Below, in pieces: positions 12,431 to 24,552 of a stretch of 64,000 bases of DNA. The translations under genes and the position numbers were made by a program. This stretch comes from Thozetella sp. PMI_491 (Eukaryota > Ascomycota > Sordariomycetes > Chaetosphaeriales > Chaetosphaeriaceae), in contig MU270016.1 in the NCBI GenBank assembly GCA_021432635.1, positions 311,608 to 375,607 on the forward strand, in the 5' to 3' direction. Position 1 is the stretch's first letter; each line of letters begins with the position of its first letter. The notes beneath the pieces were generated by a model. The model did no database searches and was not told the DNA's origin. It saw nothing but the letters and a program-made list of their open reading frames with translations.

Positions 12431-13584
12431 GAAATCGGTGCAAATGTGGGCAGGACGACGACTTAAAATGCATTATTATGTCACTACTCTCAGCCATCGC
12501 TTGCCGTGCTATACATAGTGTTCTAGGCCTTGCCTATGTAATTAATCTTTCATTTAAATCAAGATGCTAGGTATTTCGTCCAAGGCATGGATTTCTTTGT
12601 TTCCCTTTCTCAAGGGAAAGGAGAATGAAAAGAATGAAATCAAAAACTGCGTGTTGAAATTTGGCTTTGCCTCTTCAGCTCAGCGGGGCTAAGCTAGACC
12701 ACCAACCAACCGTCTTACGCACCAACTCTAGAGATAATTAGTGTCCGTGATTGCAGACCTTGGGCAGATGGGGAAAGAATACCATGAAAGTTATCCTGGG
12801 CACTCTTGATAGGCCTTCCTTGTTGGACTAGCCGCACGTGGCCGTACACTGAACATTTCTGCGTTGACTTCTCACTCGTCGGTGTCGGTATAATGCTTGA
12901 TCACAAAGATTGGTGGTATTGAATAGAAACGCACAGTAAATCTTTCAACGCACCCTTCAATAAAGAGACCTCGAATACAGTAATCTACGGAAGCCGACCC
13001 CCTTCAGACAAGGCTAGATAATGCACACGTAAATATCTCGGAAAATTAGGCGGTTCCTTTGGGAATATGATCGGTCTTGACATGGTATCGAATCAAGTAT
13101 GCGGTTTGTCATTAGAAGTGTGGCGGATTTCGAGTCCTTTGAGAATATCATTCGCCTTGGTTCAGTACCGAATCAGGCGTGTGTGTGGCTTGTCCTTAGT
13201 TCGAGGCGTCAAAGCGGTGCGACGGACAGTGTCAATGACCACTTTGTCGCTTTGAGAAGCCTGTTTGGTTTATCTGCCACATTCTTGAGCACTGTAGAAT
13301 GCTACCTTCCGACGCTTTCGGGTTTGTATTAGTGTTTCCGGTGCAGCCGAAGGCTAAATCGGGTCACTCCCGACCATGAAAGATAGAGGCCATTTAATGA
13401 GAGATGGAATTTAGATGGTATATTTATATGTGCAGTGACAATTTCCAGAAGAATTGAAGCGATTCCCTACACATCAACAGCTTTTTCAAGGTTCAAAATT
13501 CGTCTCATCAAATTTACTGAGTCGTCTCATCCTTCATTCAATTCACGTTTATGAATCCTATCCACCCTTCTTACACCTAGCAAT
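12431..13584. other. Intergenic, no gene seen
   Basis: Moderately AT-rich DNA without a supportable coding frame. Confidence 0.45.
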
Positions 13585-14564
13585 ATGACTGGTATGGAGG
13601 GAAATCGAGAACAAGTCTCGGACTTTTGCACCGAGAATTTGAGTAAGTTCCTACTGCAAGAAATGTTCTCATACGATCGTGTCTAATAAATTCGGTAGTC
13701 CAAAGAACCGTTGGCAGAACCCGGGATATTTACGCGGATTATATCAATACACTTGATAATCGTGCCGACGAGGCATGCCATTGGATTATAGAGGATGATG
13801 CCTTCCGTGATTGGATCCTGGACCCTTGCGATACAAACGTCTTGGCTATGTTTGGGGCCACGGGGTGTGGGAAGTCAACCACAACGGCGTTCGTTGTGGA
13901 CTATCTCGCTAGCCAGAGCCGTGTCGTATGCTCATACCATTTCACGGATAGCGATGATACTACCGATATTGGCTACGTCTACCGCAGTTTAATCTGGCAA
14001 CTTCTCTGCAGAAAGTCGAATCTGAAACCCGAGTTCTTAGCTTGGTATATGGCGGAGTCCCTTACCGGCGACACCGACCCAACCCAGTCAGCCATCAAGC
14101 TGCACAAGTTCTTGTATGAGGCGCTCAATACACCTGGAGAATGTATAATCATCGTTCTAGATGGTTTAGATGCTTGCGACATTCATCTCAAGGATAAACT
14201 GTTCTCTCTGTTTCGGGACGTCTTTGAAACACAAGCAAGATTGAAGTTATTCACTTCTTCGCGGCACGACGACAGCATTAAATCTGCATTTCCAAGAAAG
14301 GTTGTCCAAATCGAGCTCCGAACCTCACAGGAAGGAGATCGGGTCATTGCAGAGCATCATCTTAGATACGCGAGGCTTTCTGACGAATTGCGCACCAAGG
14401 TTGTAGATGAACTCGTCACAAGAGGCAACGGCTCGGCGAGGTGGATAAGCCTGGCTGCAGATCGTCTCAAGAAGATGCGGATAATGAGCGAGAGAGGCAT
14501 GGATGATGTTTTGCGGTCATTTGAACGAAAATACCCACGACAGCTACGTGGTGAAAGTGTTTAG
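13585..14564 (+). CDS. Minimal NACHT/STAND-type P-loop ATPase
   Basis: Exons 13585-13642 and 13699-14564 give 307 residues. After a short N-terminus containing RDIYADYINTLDNR, the protein has a Walker A loop GATGCGKST (residues 72-80), a Walker B-like hydrophobic strand ending IIVLDGLDACD, and a sensor-like region LKLFTSSRHD. This is the arrangement of the nucleotide-binding core of fungal NLR-type STAND proteins. There is no visible N-terminal effector domain and no C-terminal WD, ankyrin or TPR repeats, so it is about a quarter to a third of the usual length. It could be a standalone module, a partner of another NLR, or the relic of a longer gene; the frame itself is intact. Confidence 0.8.
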
Positions 14565-15186
14565 GCTATAGTTGTTTACAGCGACACTCGTGTTGCGTAG
14601 TCCCCCATTTTTTTCTTCAAGATTCTCGGTGTGAGACCCATGGACTTGTAATCTATTGTCTAGAAATCTCTCAGTACGGGCACATAGGAGAGGCGGTGGG
14701 CGATTTGCCTGCGCAGAGTTCTACGATACATTAGCTGAGAAGACAACCATTCGATTTACAGACATATACCGCTAGAAGCAGGGCAACCGCACTAACCTGT
14801 ACGCACGTTTCTACAGATGTACCCAGCCCGAGATCTACGCCATCCACGGCTAAAAGCCCAGCAAGACAAGCTGGCTCATTGCTTGCAAAACTTACTATAG
14901 CTCACACCGGCTGGATTCTAATGTAAGGAAGATAGATGACCGATATTTGCGTGTAGCATACATTTATAAGTGCATATTGAAAATTATTATAGATCTAGCT
15001 TCGTCCTCAATGCCAACATGGATATCGTCTACCAAAGTGCAACATGGGAACGAATGCTAAACAAACTAGTATCTGGTTAATATATTTCTTTTATTTCATC
15101 AAGCTAGCTGATGGAGGTGTCTCTATTGAACTAGGCAGCACCGCCTCTTGGCCGTAGCATCTACCCCGGTTTGACGCTCTGGTCTT
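14565..15186. other. Intergenic, no gene seen
   Basis: No recognisable repeat domain was found downstream of the NACHT gene, so there is no obvious detached C-terminal part. Confidence 0.45.
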
Positions 15187-16395
15187 TTAGCAGTGGTCGT
15201 AGCTTGAATATTCTATCTGATCAATCCACGTGCTCAAATTCTCAATCAGTTTGGGACTGATCCCCCTATTTGTCTTGATGAAGATCGTTTCAAAGGGGTG
15301 AATGCTTGTGCCGTCGTAGAAGCCCTCCGCCGACGGATCCCAGACGCCCAGCGGTTCGCAAAAAGCGATGGCATCTGTCTCAAGCGATGCTTGATATTTA
15401 GCCAACATGACGTCTACCTTTTTCTCGGCACCAAGTATGATGCCAGTTGCTGCTATTTCGGCCTCAACTGCGTCCTGCCGGCTTGCGAAGCACTGGGATA
15501 GGCCCTTTTCAACCCAGGTCGCGCCACTTTCCTTGTATCCGGCAGGGCGAGGGAAGTCGTCGGCATGCGAAAATAGGATCTCCATCCATTCGTCATGTCG
15601 GGGGCTCGTGGCGGGCGGGTTTAATAAGAGCGAAAGGCCTTCTTGGTCGGTTGCCCAGACCATCGACTGTACGTGCGGCGTGGGCCAGCAGTTAATTGAG
15701 AGACCAGCAAGCTGCGACATCCGACCATGCATTAGCTAGCCCCAAGGCCGCACACTAGAGAGGTGCATAGAATATCTCACCTTTACTTCGTCAGTAACTC
15801 TGGCAAGCAGAGACTCGCTCCAGCAGTGGTTGTCAGCCCAAGTTGGCATGAAAGGTCCGCGCACGCTAGCATTCATTAATATAAATCGCTTGTACCGCCG
15901 CCATACGTCATCCCTCGTGAGCACTTCGGCGTGAGATCCAAGATCGTAGCACGTATTATTGCGATGGACAGATCGGATCCACGGCTCCTGGGGGAGCAAC
16001 GAATCTGCGTCGGTCTCGCCATTAAAAATAAATATGAAGTCGGCCTTGGGATGCAGCCCATGCTGGACAAAGAATTGAAAGTTGCGTCGCGCCTCCTCAG
16101 TCTCGCTATATACGTATGTTATAAGGGGGCGATCCGTCGTGGGCTCGGCCTCGGAGGGTATGCTTTCGCGGTCGGCTTGAGGCACATCGGGTTTGCGGCC
16201 AAAGGGGAGGCCGGCTGGAATGTCGATGCCGCTGAACAGATGTTTTCGCAAGCTCCACTAGGTTATAATAAGCATCTTCTCGGTAAGAGCGATAATACCT
16301 AGCCAGGGAGCACTTACCCAGATCACGATCGCCGAGAGGCACAAGGCCAGTAGAGAGAACCCATACGGGGGGCGACAATGGCGTACAAAGACCAT
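15187..16395 (-). CDS. Type II membrane protein, conserved fungal family, glycosyltransferase-like
   Basis: Three exons (16395-16318, 16257-15781, 15711-15187), all joined in phase 0, give 359 residues. A single membrane segment near residues 11-26 follows a short basic N-terminus, suggesting a Golgi/ER type II anchor. The luminal part contains ITYVYSETEEARRNFQFF, FIFNGETDAD, NNTCYDLGSHAEVL and FILMNASVRGPF, followed by INCWPTPHVQSMVWATD. I recognise these as a conserved fungal set but recall no characterised member. The DxD-like NGETDAD and the topology suggest a glycosyltransferase; this is inference. The first exon is too short for simple ORF calling and was found from the intron (donor GTAAGT) that precedes WSLRKHLF. 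Confidence 0.75.
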
Positions 16396-16986
16396 CTCGC
16401 TCGGCTTCTTCCTCGGCAGGGGCCTGTATGGCACCGCGCAGGGGCCAGGCCGTGGTCAAATCCCCAGTTTCGCGAACATTCAACTCGGTTGCAACAGCTC
16501 CAGCACGCTGGAAAGGTCCGCGCGCGCGTTTATGTGGATGATCGCATTGGCGAAGCAAAGGCAAAGTGGAGGAAGTAGAGGTGGAGTGTTTCGCGATTTG
16601 ATCATACGCCACCACGCGCTTGGCGTCAAGTGGCTTATCGGCGCGCCAACCGAAATTGCGCTTGATAAGGTAAGTAAAGGCAAGCAGCCCTTGTATGACT
16701 GTTAGCTCTGGTGATGCAGTCAATAAGTTAAATAATAGCTCTGGCGACAATGCATTCACAATTTGACGTCATCTAGCAAGGAGGAATTAGGAAACGAAGA
16801 AAAGGGGTTTCTGCAGTGCCCAGAAGTACCAGTCGGTGCCCCTCATGCCCCTCACGGTCTCAAACCTTCTCCCACTCTTTTATGCGCTAGCAAAACAAAT
16901 AGGGTTTGATTGCATTGAACTCCTACGAAGACTTTTTTTTTTCCCAACCCTCAGGCCACCGGCTAAGTGCACAAACTTTGATCAAT
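16396..16986. other. Divergent promoter region
   Basis: This lies between the type II membrane protein gene and the eEF1A-like gene. The open frames here are not supported by homology. Confidence 0.45.
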
Positions 16987-17841
16987 ATGGCGGCGAAAAC
17001 AATCAGTTTCTATGGCGGTGCTGCGGTGGGGAAGAAAACCCTTATAGGCAACCTGATCTACAAGGTAACAATTCCATGTTCGCCGCGCGAATACAGCTAA
17101 AGGAGACTTGCAGTGCGGTGGGCTTGACATGTGGGAAATGGAGCAGCTGGGACGCGCTGGCCTCAAAGAATATAGAACGATTGCTCAATTCTTCTCCAGT
17201 CAAGAAAGAGACTGCTGCTTCTATACCCCTAAGTCATTATGGACCGTTGCAGGTTGGCTGTTCACCCTTTTTTGTCGGCTTACGACAGCGTTAGGCCTCT
17301 AACTGGGTATAGACAGCATCAAAAACCCTAGCGTCCTCGTTTATGTGATTGATGCCTCTTCGGGCGGAAGCCTGAATAGCTCTATGGATACGCTAGTCGA
17401 ACTCTTAGCTCCCAAGGAAGCAAGATCGGTTGAGAAATTGATAGTCGCTATCAATAAGATGTGAGTGCAGAGTCTGGTTCTCTTTCCCCTTCAACGCTTC
17501 TCATCTTGTCTGCTAGCTTTTAGGTTGTGATGATCCGAGCTGACCATAGTTAGGGATGCAGCAGGTTGGTCTGAGCAGGTATATACTGAAATCACCGAGA
17601 AACTGCTAGATAGACTCGGAAAAATCGATCTAGATCAAACAAGGTATTGATACCTAGACTCCTGATAGCATCTTAATTCTGACGTTCAAGGGCATACATG
17701 ATCCCAGTATCTGCATCACTCGGGGACAACCTCCTCGAAAACTCGTCTCGGCTGCCGTGGTTCAGTAGTGTTATTCAGTTGGGCGCCGAGGCAGGTTCTC
17801 CTAAATTAGCGACTTTGGTGGAGGTTATGGATGCTAGGTAA
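16987..17841 (+). CDS. Truncated, divergent eEF1A-like GTPase domain
   Basis: Five exons (16987-17064, 17114-17252, 17313-17460, 17554-17643, 17691-17841) with consistent phases give 201 residues. The protein follows domain I of translation elongation factor 1-alpha in order. It has a P-loop at residues 10-18 (GGAAVGKKT instead of GHVDSGKST), LIYKCGGLD, a SLW segment, DSIKN in place of DFIKN, NKMD at 120-123, PVSASLGDNLLE in place of PISGWNGDN, LPWF, and a terminal TLVEVMDA in place of the IEALDA helix. It stops where domain I ends, so tRNA-binding domains II and III are absent. The P-loop serine is replaced by lysine, and the DAPGH (G3) segment is missing from the spliced model, so normal GTP hydrolysis is doubtful. 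The donor of the intron at 17253 (GTTGGC) is weak. It is convergent with the NLR gene. Confidence 0.7.
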
Positions 17842-17874
17842 ACAAATTGTAAAGATCTCAGTAGATTAGTAAGT

Positions 17875-20800
17875 CTAGACTAACTTATCTGATATTGATT
17901 GTCCCTCGTTATTCCCTGCTTTCCTTAATATTGCAGACCGAATAAAATCAACCAAGTCCTTTCGTTTATGAAACGTCGCCATATCAAGCGCCGCTCTACC
18001 TTTGTCGTCTTTGCTTTCCAAATCAACTCCAGCATCAACAAGAGCCTTTACAACCCCTTTATGCCCGTACGCAATAGCCCATCCCAGAATGCTATTGCCG
18101 CCCCGATCTCTCCTCTCGATGTCGACTTGTTTAGAGGACACAAGAGCCACAATATTTGCAGCACACTCTTGCTGGAGAGCCCATGCCAGTGGACTCCAGC
18201 CATCAACATCGACGTCATCGATACCAGGGCATCCGTACTCGATGAGCAGCTTCAGAGCAGCTTCGTGGCCGCCTCCACAGGCCCATGAAATAGGGTTCCT
18301 TTTATTTTTGTCTTTGGATGATCTCTCCACTCGTCGGCTCCTCAGAAGAATTTCCAGTGTGTGCGATTGCCCTTCACCTGCTGCCCATGACAAGGGTGAC
18401 CGCCCGTTTACATCCGGCACGTTTGGGTAAACGCGTGAGCTCTTGAGCAATAGCTTGAGAGGCACTTCCATACCGTCCCCAGCCGCCCAGGAAATCGCGG
18501 TGCGCCCCGTCTTATCACCGAGATCGACTTTGATGTCTAGATTTTTCAGCATGGTTGAGATGATGCTCTTGTGGCCGCCGCCCACGGCCCAAAAAAAGGG
18601 TGTTGCTCCTGACTTGTCCGGGATGTCGAGCTGGCAATCCTCTCTTGTCCAGAGGGCCTTGAAAATTTCAACATAACCATAGCCGCATGCAAGAGACAGA
18701 GCCGTGCGGCCTGATAGGTTTTGCGCATTGATATCAATCTTCGGCTCTGATAGTAAGAGTTGAACGCATGCCAGGTGCCCGTTCTGGGCGGCCACTATTA
18801 GGGCTGTCTGTCGTTCTAGGATTGCTGCATTTGGGTTTGCGTGGAACGCTAGAAGGACCTTGACAGCTCTGTCATTACCCATCGCAGAAGCCCAGAATAG
18901 AGCGCGATCCCTCCCAAGTTGGAAATATGTTTCATCTATCCCAAGCAGCTCGGCAAGGATTCCGGGCATGTTGAAATATGCTGCAAGCAATATGGGATCG
19001 AATTGATCGGGAATGTCGTAATTGAGCTTCGACTCGGCCCAGTAGTATCTTAGCCAGTTGGTGCAACAGGCTTCTTTAGGGTCGAGAAGTCGCATCGCTG
19101 CTTGTGACAGCTCGGGAGGGACAACACCCTCTGCTGCCGAATAATGTTCGAACCAATGCAGCGCCGCGTAGTCAATAAAATGGTGTCGTTCTGATAGAGT
19201 ATGACAAATCTCTTTGTCTAGGACTCGTGTATCTCTGAATATTGTGGCATCTTCGAGACTGAAGGGGTCGTGCTCGAAATAAACCCCAGCATCCGGCGAC
19301 TCTTCGTCGGACGGTGATTGGGAGAGTGAATCGGCCGGTGAAATCTGCAAAGCAAACCTGTCTTCAGAGAAATCATCAAGAAGTAAATAGTATATGCAAG
19401 AGGATGCTAGAGTTTGCGCAGCGGTGCTGGGATTGATGTTAAAGTGTCTGAAGAGAGGGTTATCGGGCTGAGAAGCCAGCCGAAGCAAGAAATCCTTGGC
19501 TGACTGATGAACCAGAGAAACTTCGTCACCAGATATTCTCATTAAGGGCCCGAGAATACCTTGGATAGTACGAGCCATTGAAGGTTGTCGGCTAGACCAA
19601 ACAGCGTCCTCAAACTCGTCGTCTGCAGTTATCGTAAATGCTATGTTCATTTCATGGAGCTTAAGTGGCTGTGAGCTTCCCAGAGCTAGGTTAAGCAGTT
19701 TTATACCATCGAGTCTATGCCGCTCTGGTATGTTGCCGAGAAAACTCGCATAAGTTTCCTCTAGGTCAGATGGAAGGTGATCAATGATGGTCTGGATGTC
19801 CTTCTGTGAATGAAGTACACTGGTCTCAAGCGCCTTAAGAATCATGTGCACCCATAAAAAGGTACGGCCTGCTTTCGAGTATAAAGTCTGCTCGAGATCC
19901 ATCTTCATCTTCTCATCGTAACCACATATCTTCGCAAGTTCGTTGATTTTATTATGGATAACAAGGCGGACGTCTGCTTCCAGCATATGCTGTGATTCAT
20001 CAATGGCCACACAGCTGTCGACAAAAGGCGCCGTGGAGGAGTTGGAGATTGTTGGTCGGCTTGTAAGGAGAAATTTTATAGACGACTGAGGAGTCCCGGA
20101 TAGTTCAGAGCCATATATCAAGTCTTTGATGGATTCCAAAAGAAGACGACGGGAATCCTCGGCGCACTCATCGATGGCATCGAGAATAATGTAGACAGTT
20201 CCGGACTTTGGATCAGAAGCAACCCGCACAAAGATATTCCAGAGCGAGGAAAAAGAACGAGCCAGGTTGGGTCCTTGGACTTCAAAGACCGCTTTGACAT
20301 ACTTGACGAGCGACCGATGATGACGGATTATCTGGTAGATGAAGCTTTGCAAAATGGACTTCGCGTCCTTCTGCCTCGTCACCTTATCATCACAGGCATA
20401 GATGCAGACTTGAGCATCACCTCGTTCTGGTACTACCTGTTCTAGGTGGTTCGCTAAGAAGGTGGATAGTACGGTCTTTCCGCAACCGGAGTGGCCCGTT
20501 AGCCAGAGAAGAGTCGTGGCACTATCCGTAGCCCATGACGTAAACTTTGGATGACCGAGGATCCAGTTACACGTCCCCTTTACTGGTTTTGGGAGTTGTC
20601 TTATGTAGTCCGAGACATCAAAAGCACTGAGAAGTGCCATGCAAGACATTTCGACCTCATTCAAGGCTGCATGATCTAGTTTAGCGCGCTTCCTGTGTCT
20701 GCCTGCATTGTTACATACTTATTATCGATGACCCCTTTGCACCATTGGTTGTCAGTTGATCGTGCTCTAGGAGAAGGGGGGACTTTTCTCACAAGTTGAG

Positions 20801-22041
20801 CGGGCAACGTCTTGATCCATCTCCGGAGTTCGCCGCATATCGCCTTGAACCCATCGTCTTCTACGCTCTCAAACTTGCCCATATCTGCATGATTGGAATG
20901 AATGCCGCGTGAACGGTAGCCTGGAATTATTGCCGACTCTTGCGGGACAACCTGTTGAGAACTTGTGAGCCCATGATCCAAGCAGATTTTCTTGCTCAGT
21001 CGCACAGACCAGACCGACTCCCGGGTGCGGTAGTTCTTCGTAAAAGCACGCGATCTCCACACGTGCAAGCCCTGCTCCTTGCCTTGATCGTATCATGGTA
21101 TGGAATCTGTCCTGGATTCGAGCAAGGACTTCTGAGTCGTTCCTCAGGACTTGAACGATGTTGTGGTTGCTTGGATGCACGATCCCAACAAGGCGAGTGA
21201 TGCTCGCTGCCCACTGTGCCAAACTCGAACCGTGGTGGGGAGTTCCGAGAAAGAGGATCCCTTTCGTCAAGCGAGCAATATTTTTGAAAGAAGTTTCGGG
21301 TTCGTCATTCGAGATTACTAGGGCCTGGTTGATGTCTCAAGATTAGCAGGGTGTATGGGTTATTCTTCTGGTGGGGAAGAGGAGGCTTGGCTAGCGGAAT
21401 ACGCCAAAGACTATACCAACCTCCTCGCACACCAGGCCACCTAAGCTGTGGCAGATGAATATAATCGGCCGGTCATTCTGCGCGACAAATCAGTAACAGT
21501 ATATTCATAACCCAAGCGGCCTCTCGTACGGTGTTGTCCTCCTCCCGATGCGTCACAAGCCCATTCAGCAGATTCGATGCATGGTCCGCGACGCGGCTTC
21601 GCGACACAGCCTGTCCCCACTGTACTACATTCGCGTCATAGCCAAAAGTAAGTACACGTGCGTTCGGTATTTTTGATGGAAGGAGCGTCTTTGGCCACAA
21701 GGTGGTATTCGCCGTCCACGTTCTCTCGCGATGTCCCCTCAAGCCATGCACGAAAACAATGCTGCGAGACGCGAAAGTCGCTAGTCAGTCACGGTCCGGC
21801 AGGATAGCTAGCGACGGTTAGAAAAGCGGGGAATCACTCACTCCACCGCGCCTTCATCTGGTCGAAACAGTTCCTTGATACCGACTGGTGCAATGACAGG
21901 CTCGTCGGGTAAGTCAACAGCTGAACCAGACGTGGTGGAGGCGGGCGTTAGAACGCCGCGAGGATTCTCAGATCCAGCGGCCGGCTTTTGCAGGCGCCGG
22001 AGCAGTTTCTTCATCTCGGAAAAGGGCTGATAGTGGCTCAC
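17875..22041 (-). CDS. NLR-like STAND protein: alpha/beta hydrolase (SesB-like) - NACHT - ankyrin repeats
   Basis: Six exons (22041-21842, 21761-21530, 21477-21421, 21324-21010, 20951-20743, 20692-17875) give 1276 residues. The N-terminal hydrolase has VFVHGLRGHRERTW, a long LTFGYDANV strand, the nucleophile elbow CHSLGG (split by introns) and LGTPHHGS, as in the SesB-type lipase domains of fungal NLRs. The linker contains RLPKPVKGTCNWIL. The NACHT core has Walker A GHSGCGKT (about residues 404-411) and Walker B IILDAIDEC (about 506-514). The last 340 residues are about ten ankyrin units, several sharing an SWA-G-G core. The last intron (20693-20742, donor GTGCAA) was chosen because it alone restores the frame; a GTATGT donor nearby does not. 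Such proteins act in heterokaryon incompatibility or non-self sensing; the trigger is unknown. Confidence 0.88.
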
Positions 22042-22581
22042 GACTCGCGGAGTTGCATAATAAAATAGGACTAGCTCAATGGCACCAATGTTAGTGGCGG
22101 GGAGAGGCTAGCTAAAGCCTAGATCTCGAGGTTACGGAGGTGGAGGTAGTCGATGCGGGGATGTTTCAAGTGCTTTTCACGGTCTCTAAATATCAGCAAC
22201 CATTGCGGGGCCAAAGCAGAGTGGAGTAGATGCTGTGCCACAACGGGTATGCAACCAACTCACCTAGGTAAGTTGGCGCAGCAAGCGTCAGGTATTCAGC
22301 AGATCGCCATACAAAAATGTGCGAAGCCCTCATCGATCCGTTGTACTGGCTTCCTTTTGATTAGAAAGTACTTGCGTCATTTTCTTGTACTCCGCCAACC
22401 CAGATTACATCTAGTAGTCCAATCTGCTTTGCTACTCTGGGGATGGTGGACATATCACGGTCCGGCTCCCATGCCCGTCAAAACCTAGGCTCACTAAATA
22501 CATATAGAAGTACACAAGTCTTACGGATATTAGAAATTAGTGTTAAACCGGGACTGGCTCCCCGAACCTAGGGGCCGTGCG
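22042..22581. other. Intergenic, no gene seen
   Basis: 5' flank of the NLR gene and 3' flank of the MFS gene. The open frame at 22153-22488 shows no domain. Confidence 0.45.
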
Positions 22582-24552
22582 TCATCCTCGCTGTGGACCT
22601 GGGGCCTGTCCTGGAGTATGAATCTGGGCCGTTGTGTTACCATTCATGTAGTGCAGCTCCAGTGTATTCTGATCCCCTTCGGCTGGGAGGTCGGCTGTGA
22701 TGTCTTCCAAAACTTTGTTGTTGAGCCTCTCCGGCAGGATGAGGCGCGTCCAACCCCTGGGAGTATCTGCCCTGTCCGGGGCTTCTTGAACATCCGGCAT
22801 CCACGATAACACTGCCAAGCCGGCTGAGAGGAGCATGATAACCGCGAATGCGATAAGAAGCCCTATCAGAAGATCCTTCTTGTAGGCGCCGAACGGGTTG
22901 ACCGCTTTTATGATGATCTGTATGAGAATCGCACCGGCTTTTCCCATCGCGGCCGCGAACCCAGAAAAGGTGCCTCTGTATATTGTAGGGAAGATCTCGG
23001 CCGCGAGGATGAAGGTGAGCGTGTTCGGCCCAAAATTCAATAGGAACTGCGCGACGGCGTACAAAACCATAGTGACAATGTGGTATCCATTAGCATACGT
23101 TCCAAGCAAGCTGACGCCGGCGATAAAGAAGACGACACAGAGTGCCACGCAAGTCCCCATAAACAGCCGTTTTCGTGGGATTCGGTCAATGTAAAACAGG
23201 ATCAGGATGCTCCCAGTGATAGACGAGATGGAGGTCAACAAGATGCCTCGGTACGAGTTGTCATAGAGAGTCTGGAAGATGGTCTTGTTGTCGCCCAATG
23301 GCGGCTCCGGGGAACGCCAGATGGTGTCATTATTGCAGGTATTCCCATGATCAGCCGGCGGCTGGTCCAGCCAGAGAGTAGCCAGCAGGGAGGGGCTGTC
23401 AAGAGACAGGCCGTATAGACAGAGATCAAGCAGGAACCACAGGAGTGAGATGGCCAAGAGGGATCGCCAGTGTCCGCGTTTGAAGAGATAGCCCCCAGCG
23501 CTATTGGCCCATTCCTCTGTCGACCGGCTAGAGAGGCCCGTCGAGATTTGGCCCGACACTGGCGCTGCATTGGCCGGGGTCACATCCTGGAGACGCACGT
23601 TTTCCCGAGACAGATATACTTCGGCGGCCGACTCAACAGCCTGTCTGAGATCATCCTTGATCTCGGAGTCGTAGCGCGGCGTTTCGGGAATCGTCACCCG
23701 GAGGATCAAAGCCAGAGCGGCTGGAAACACGCCGACGCCGATGACGGTCCGCCAGATCATGTCGACGACCATCTTCTCCTGGTCTATGTTGTTCGGTGGG
23801 TTCCTCCAATCTATGCCCTGGTCTTGGCTGATGCCCACGACCGTAACGATGCCAACCATGTAAGCCAACAAGCGGCCAACAGACTGCATCGCGAATACTG
23901 CGGCCAGCATGAGGCCTCTAGAGCTCGTGGAGGCCCACTCGGCCGATATGACTGCTGAGAGTGGATACTAAATGGTTTCCGTGTAAGTAAGTCCTGCCGG
24001 AGCTATAATTTACATCATCTTCTTGCTTACCTCGGCTCCAATCCCAAATCCGAGAGCAAAGCGCCAGAACACGATCCATCCATAAATTACCATGGAGCCC
24101 CCATAGCCGTCAGAAGATTGTGCCACGCCAAGCGTTGCCACAATGACGAGGACGAGCTCAAAGCCGTAAAGACGCTGCCTGCCGAACCGGTCGGCGCAGT
24201 GGCCCATAACGACCATCCCGCAGAGAGTTCCTGTCAGGGTAGCCAAGTCTATCACTTCGTTCGGATTGCCTGGCATTTTCTCACAAGGAGGGTAGACGTA
24301 AAAGATGGCTGGAGAAATGACATTGCTGGCAAATAGGCTGTATGAAGACGACAGAAAGCCAGAAGCTGCTACGAAGAAGATTTTCTTTTTGAACGGATGA
24401 TCGTCGACTATTTGGATGATGGCTTGGACCCTGTCTTGACGGCTCTGTGTTATGCTTTTTAGCTCGCGGCTCGCCCCGTCAGACCCGCTCGTACGGGGCG
24501 GGAGAATCCGTGTTACTTACATAGGTGACCGTCTGAAGATGTCGGATCTCAT
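22582..24552 (-). CDS. MFS transporter, phosphate:H+ symporter (PHO84-like) family
   Basis: Exons 24552-24521, 24454-24031 and 23967-22582 give 613 residues. The 32-bp first exon supplies MRSDIFRRSP. The N-terminal half has VDDHPFKKKIFFVAASGFL, the MFS motif GHCADRFGRQRLYG, and GFGIGAEYPLSAVISAEWAS rebuilt across the second intron. The C-terminal half has FGPNTLTFILAAEIFPTIYRG, the family's second signature. Twelve membrane segments are likely, with a long cytosolic central loop. In PHO84 the corresponding signature reads GGDYPLS; here the Asp is Glu (GAEYPLS), so the ligand may be another phosphate ester or organic anion. The protein should be at the plasma membrane. Confidence 0.9.

Noticed and set aside
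20676-20735. GTATGT...CTAAACTAG as the last intron of the NLR gene
   Set aside because: Good splice-site words, but the junction leads to an immediate in-frame stop; the 50-bp alternative keeps the frame.
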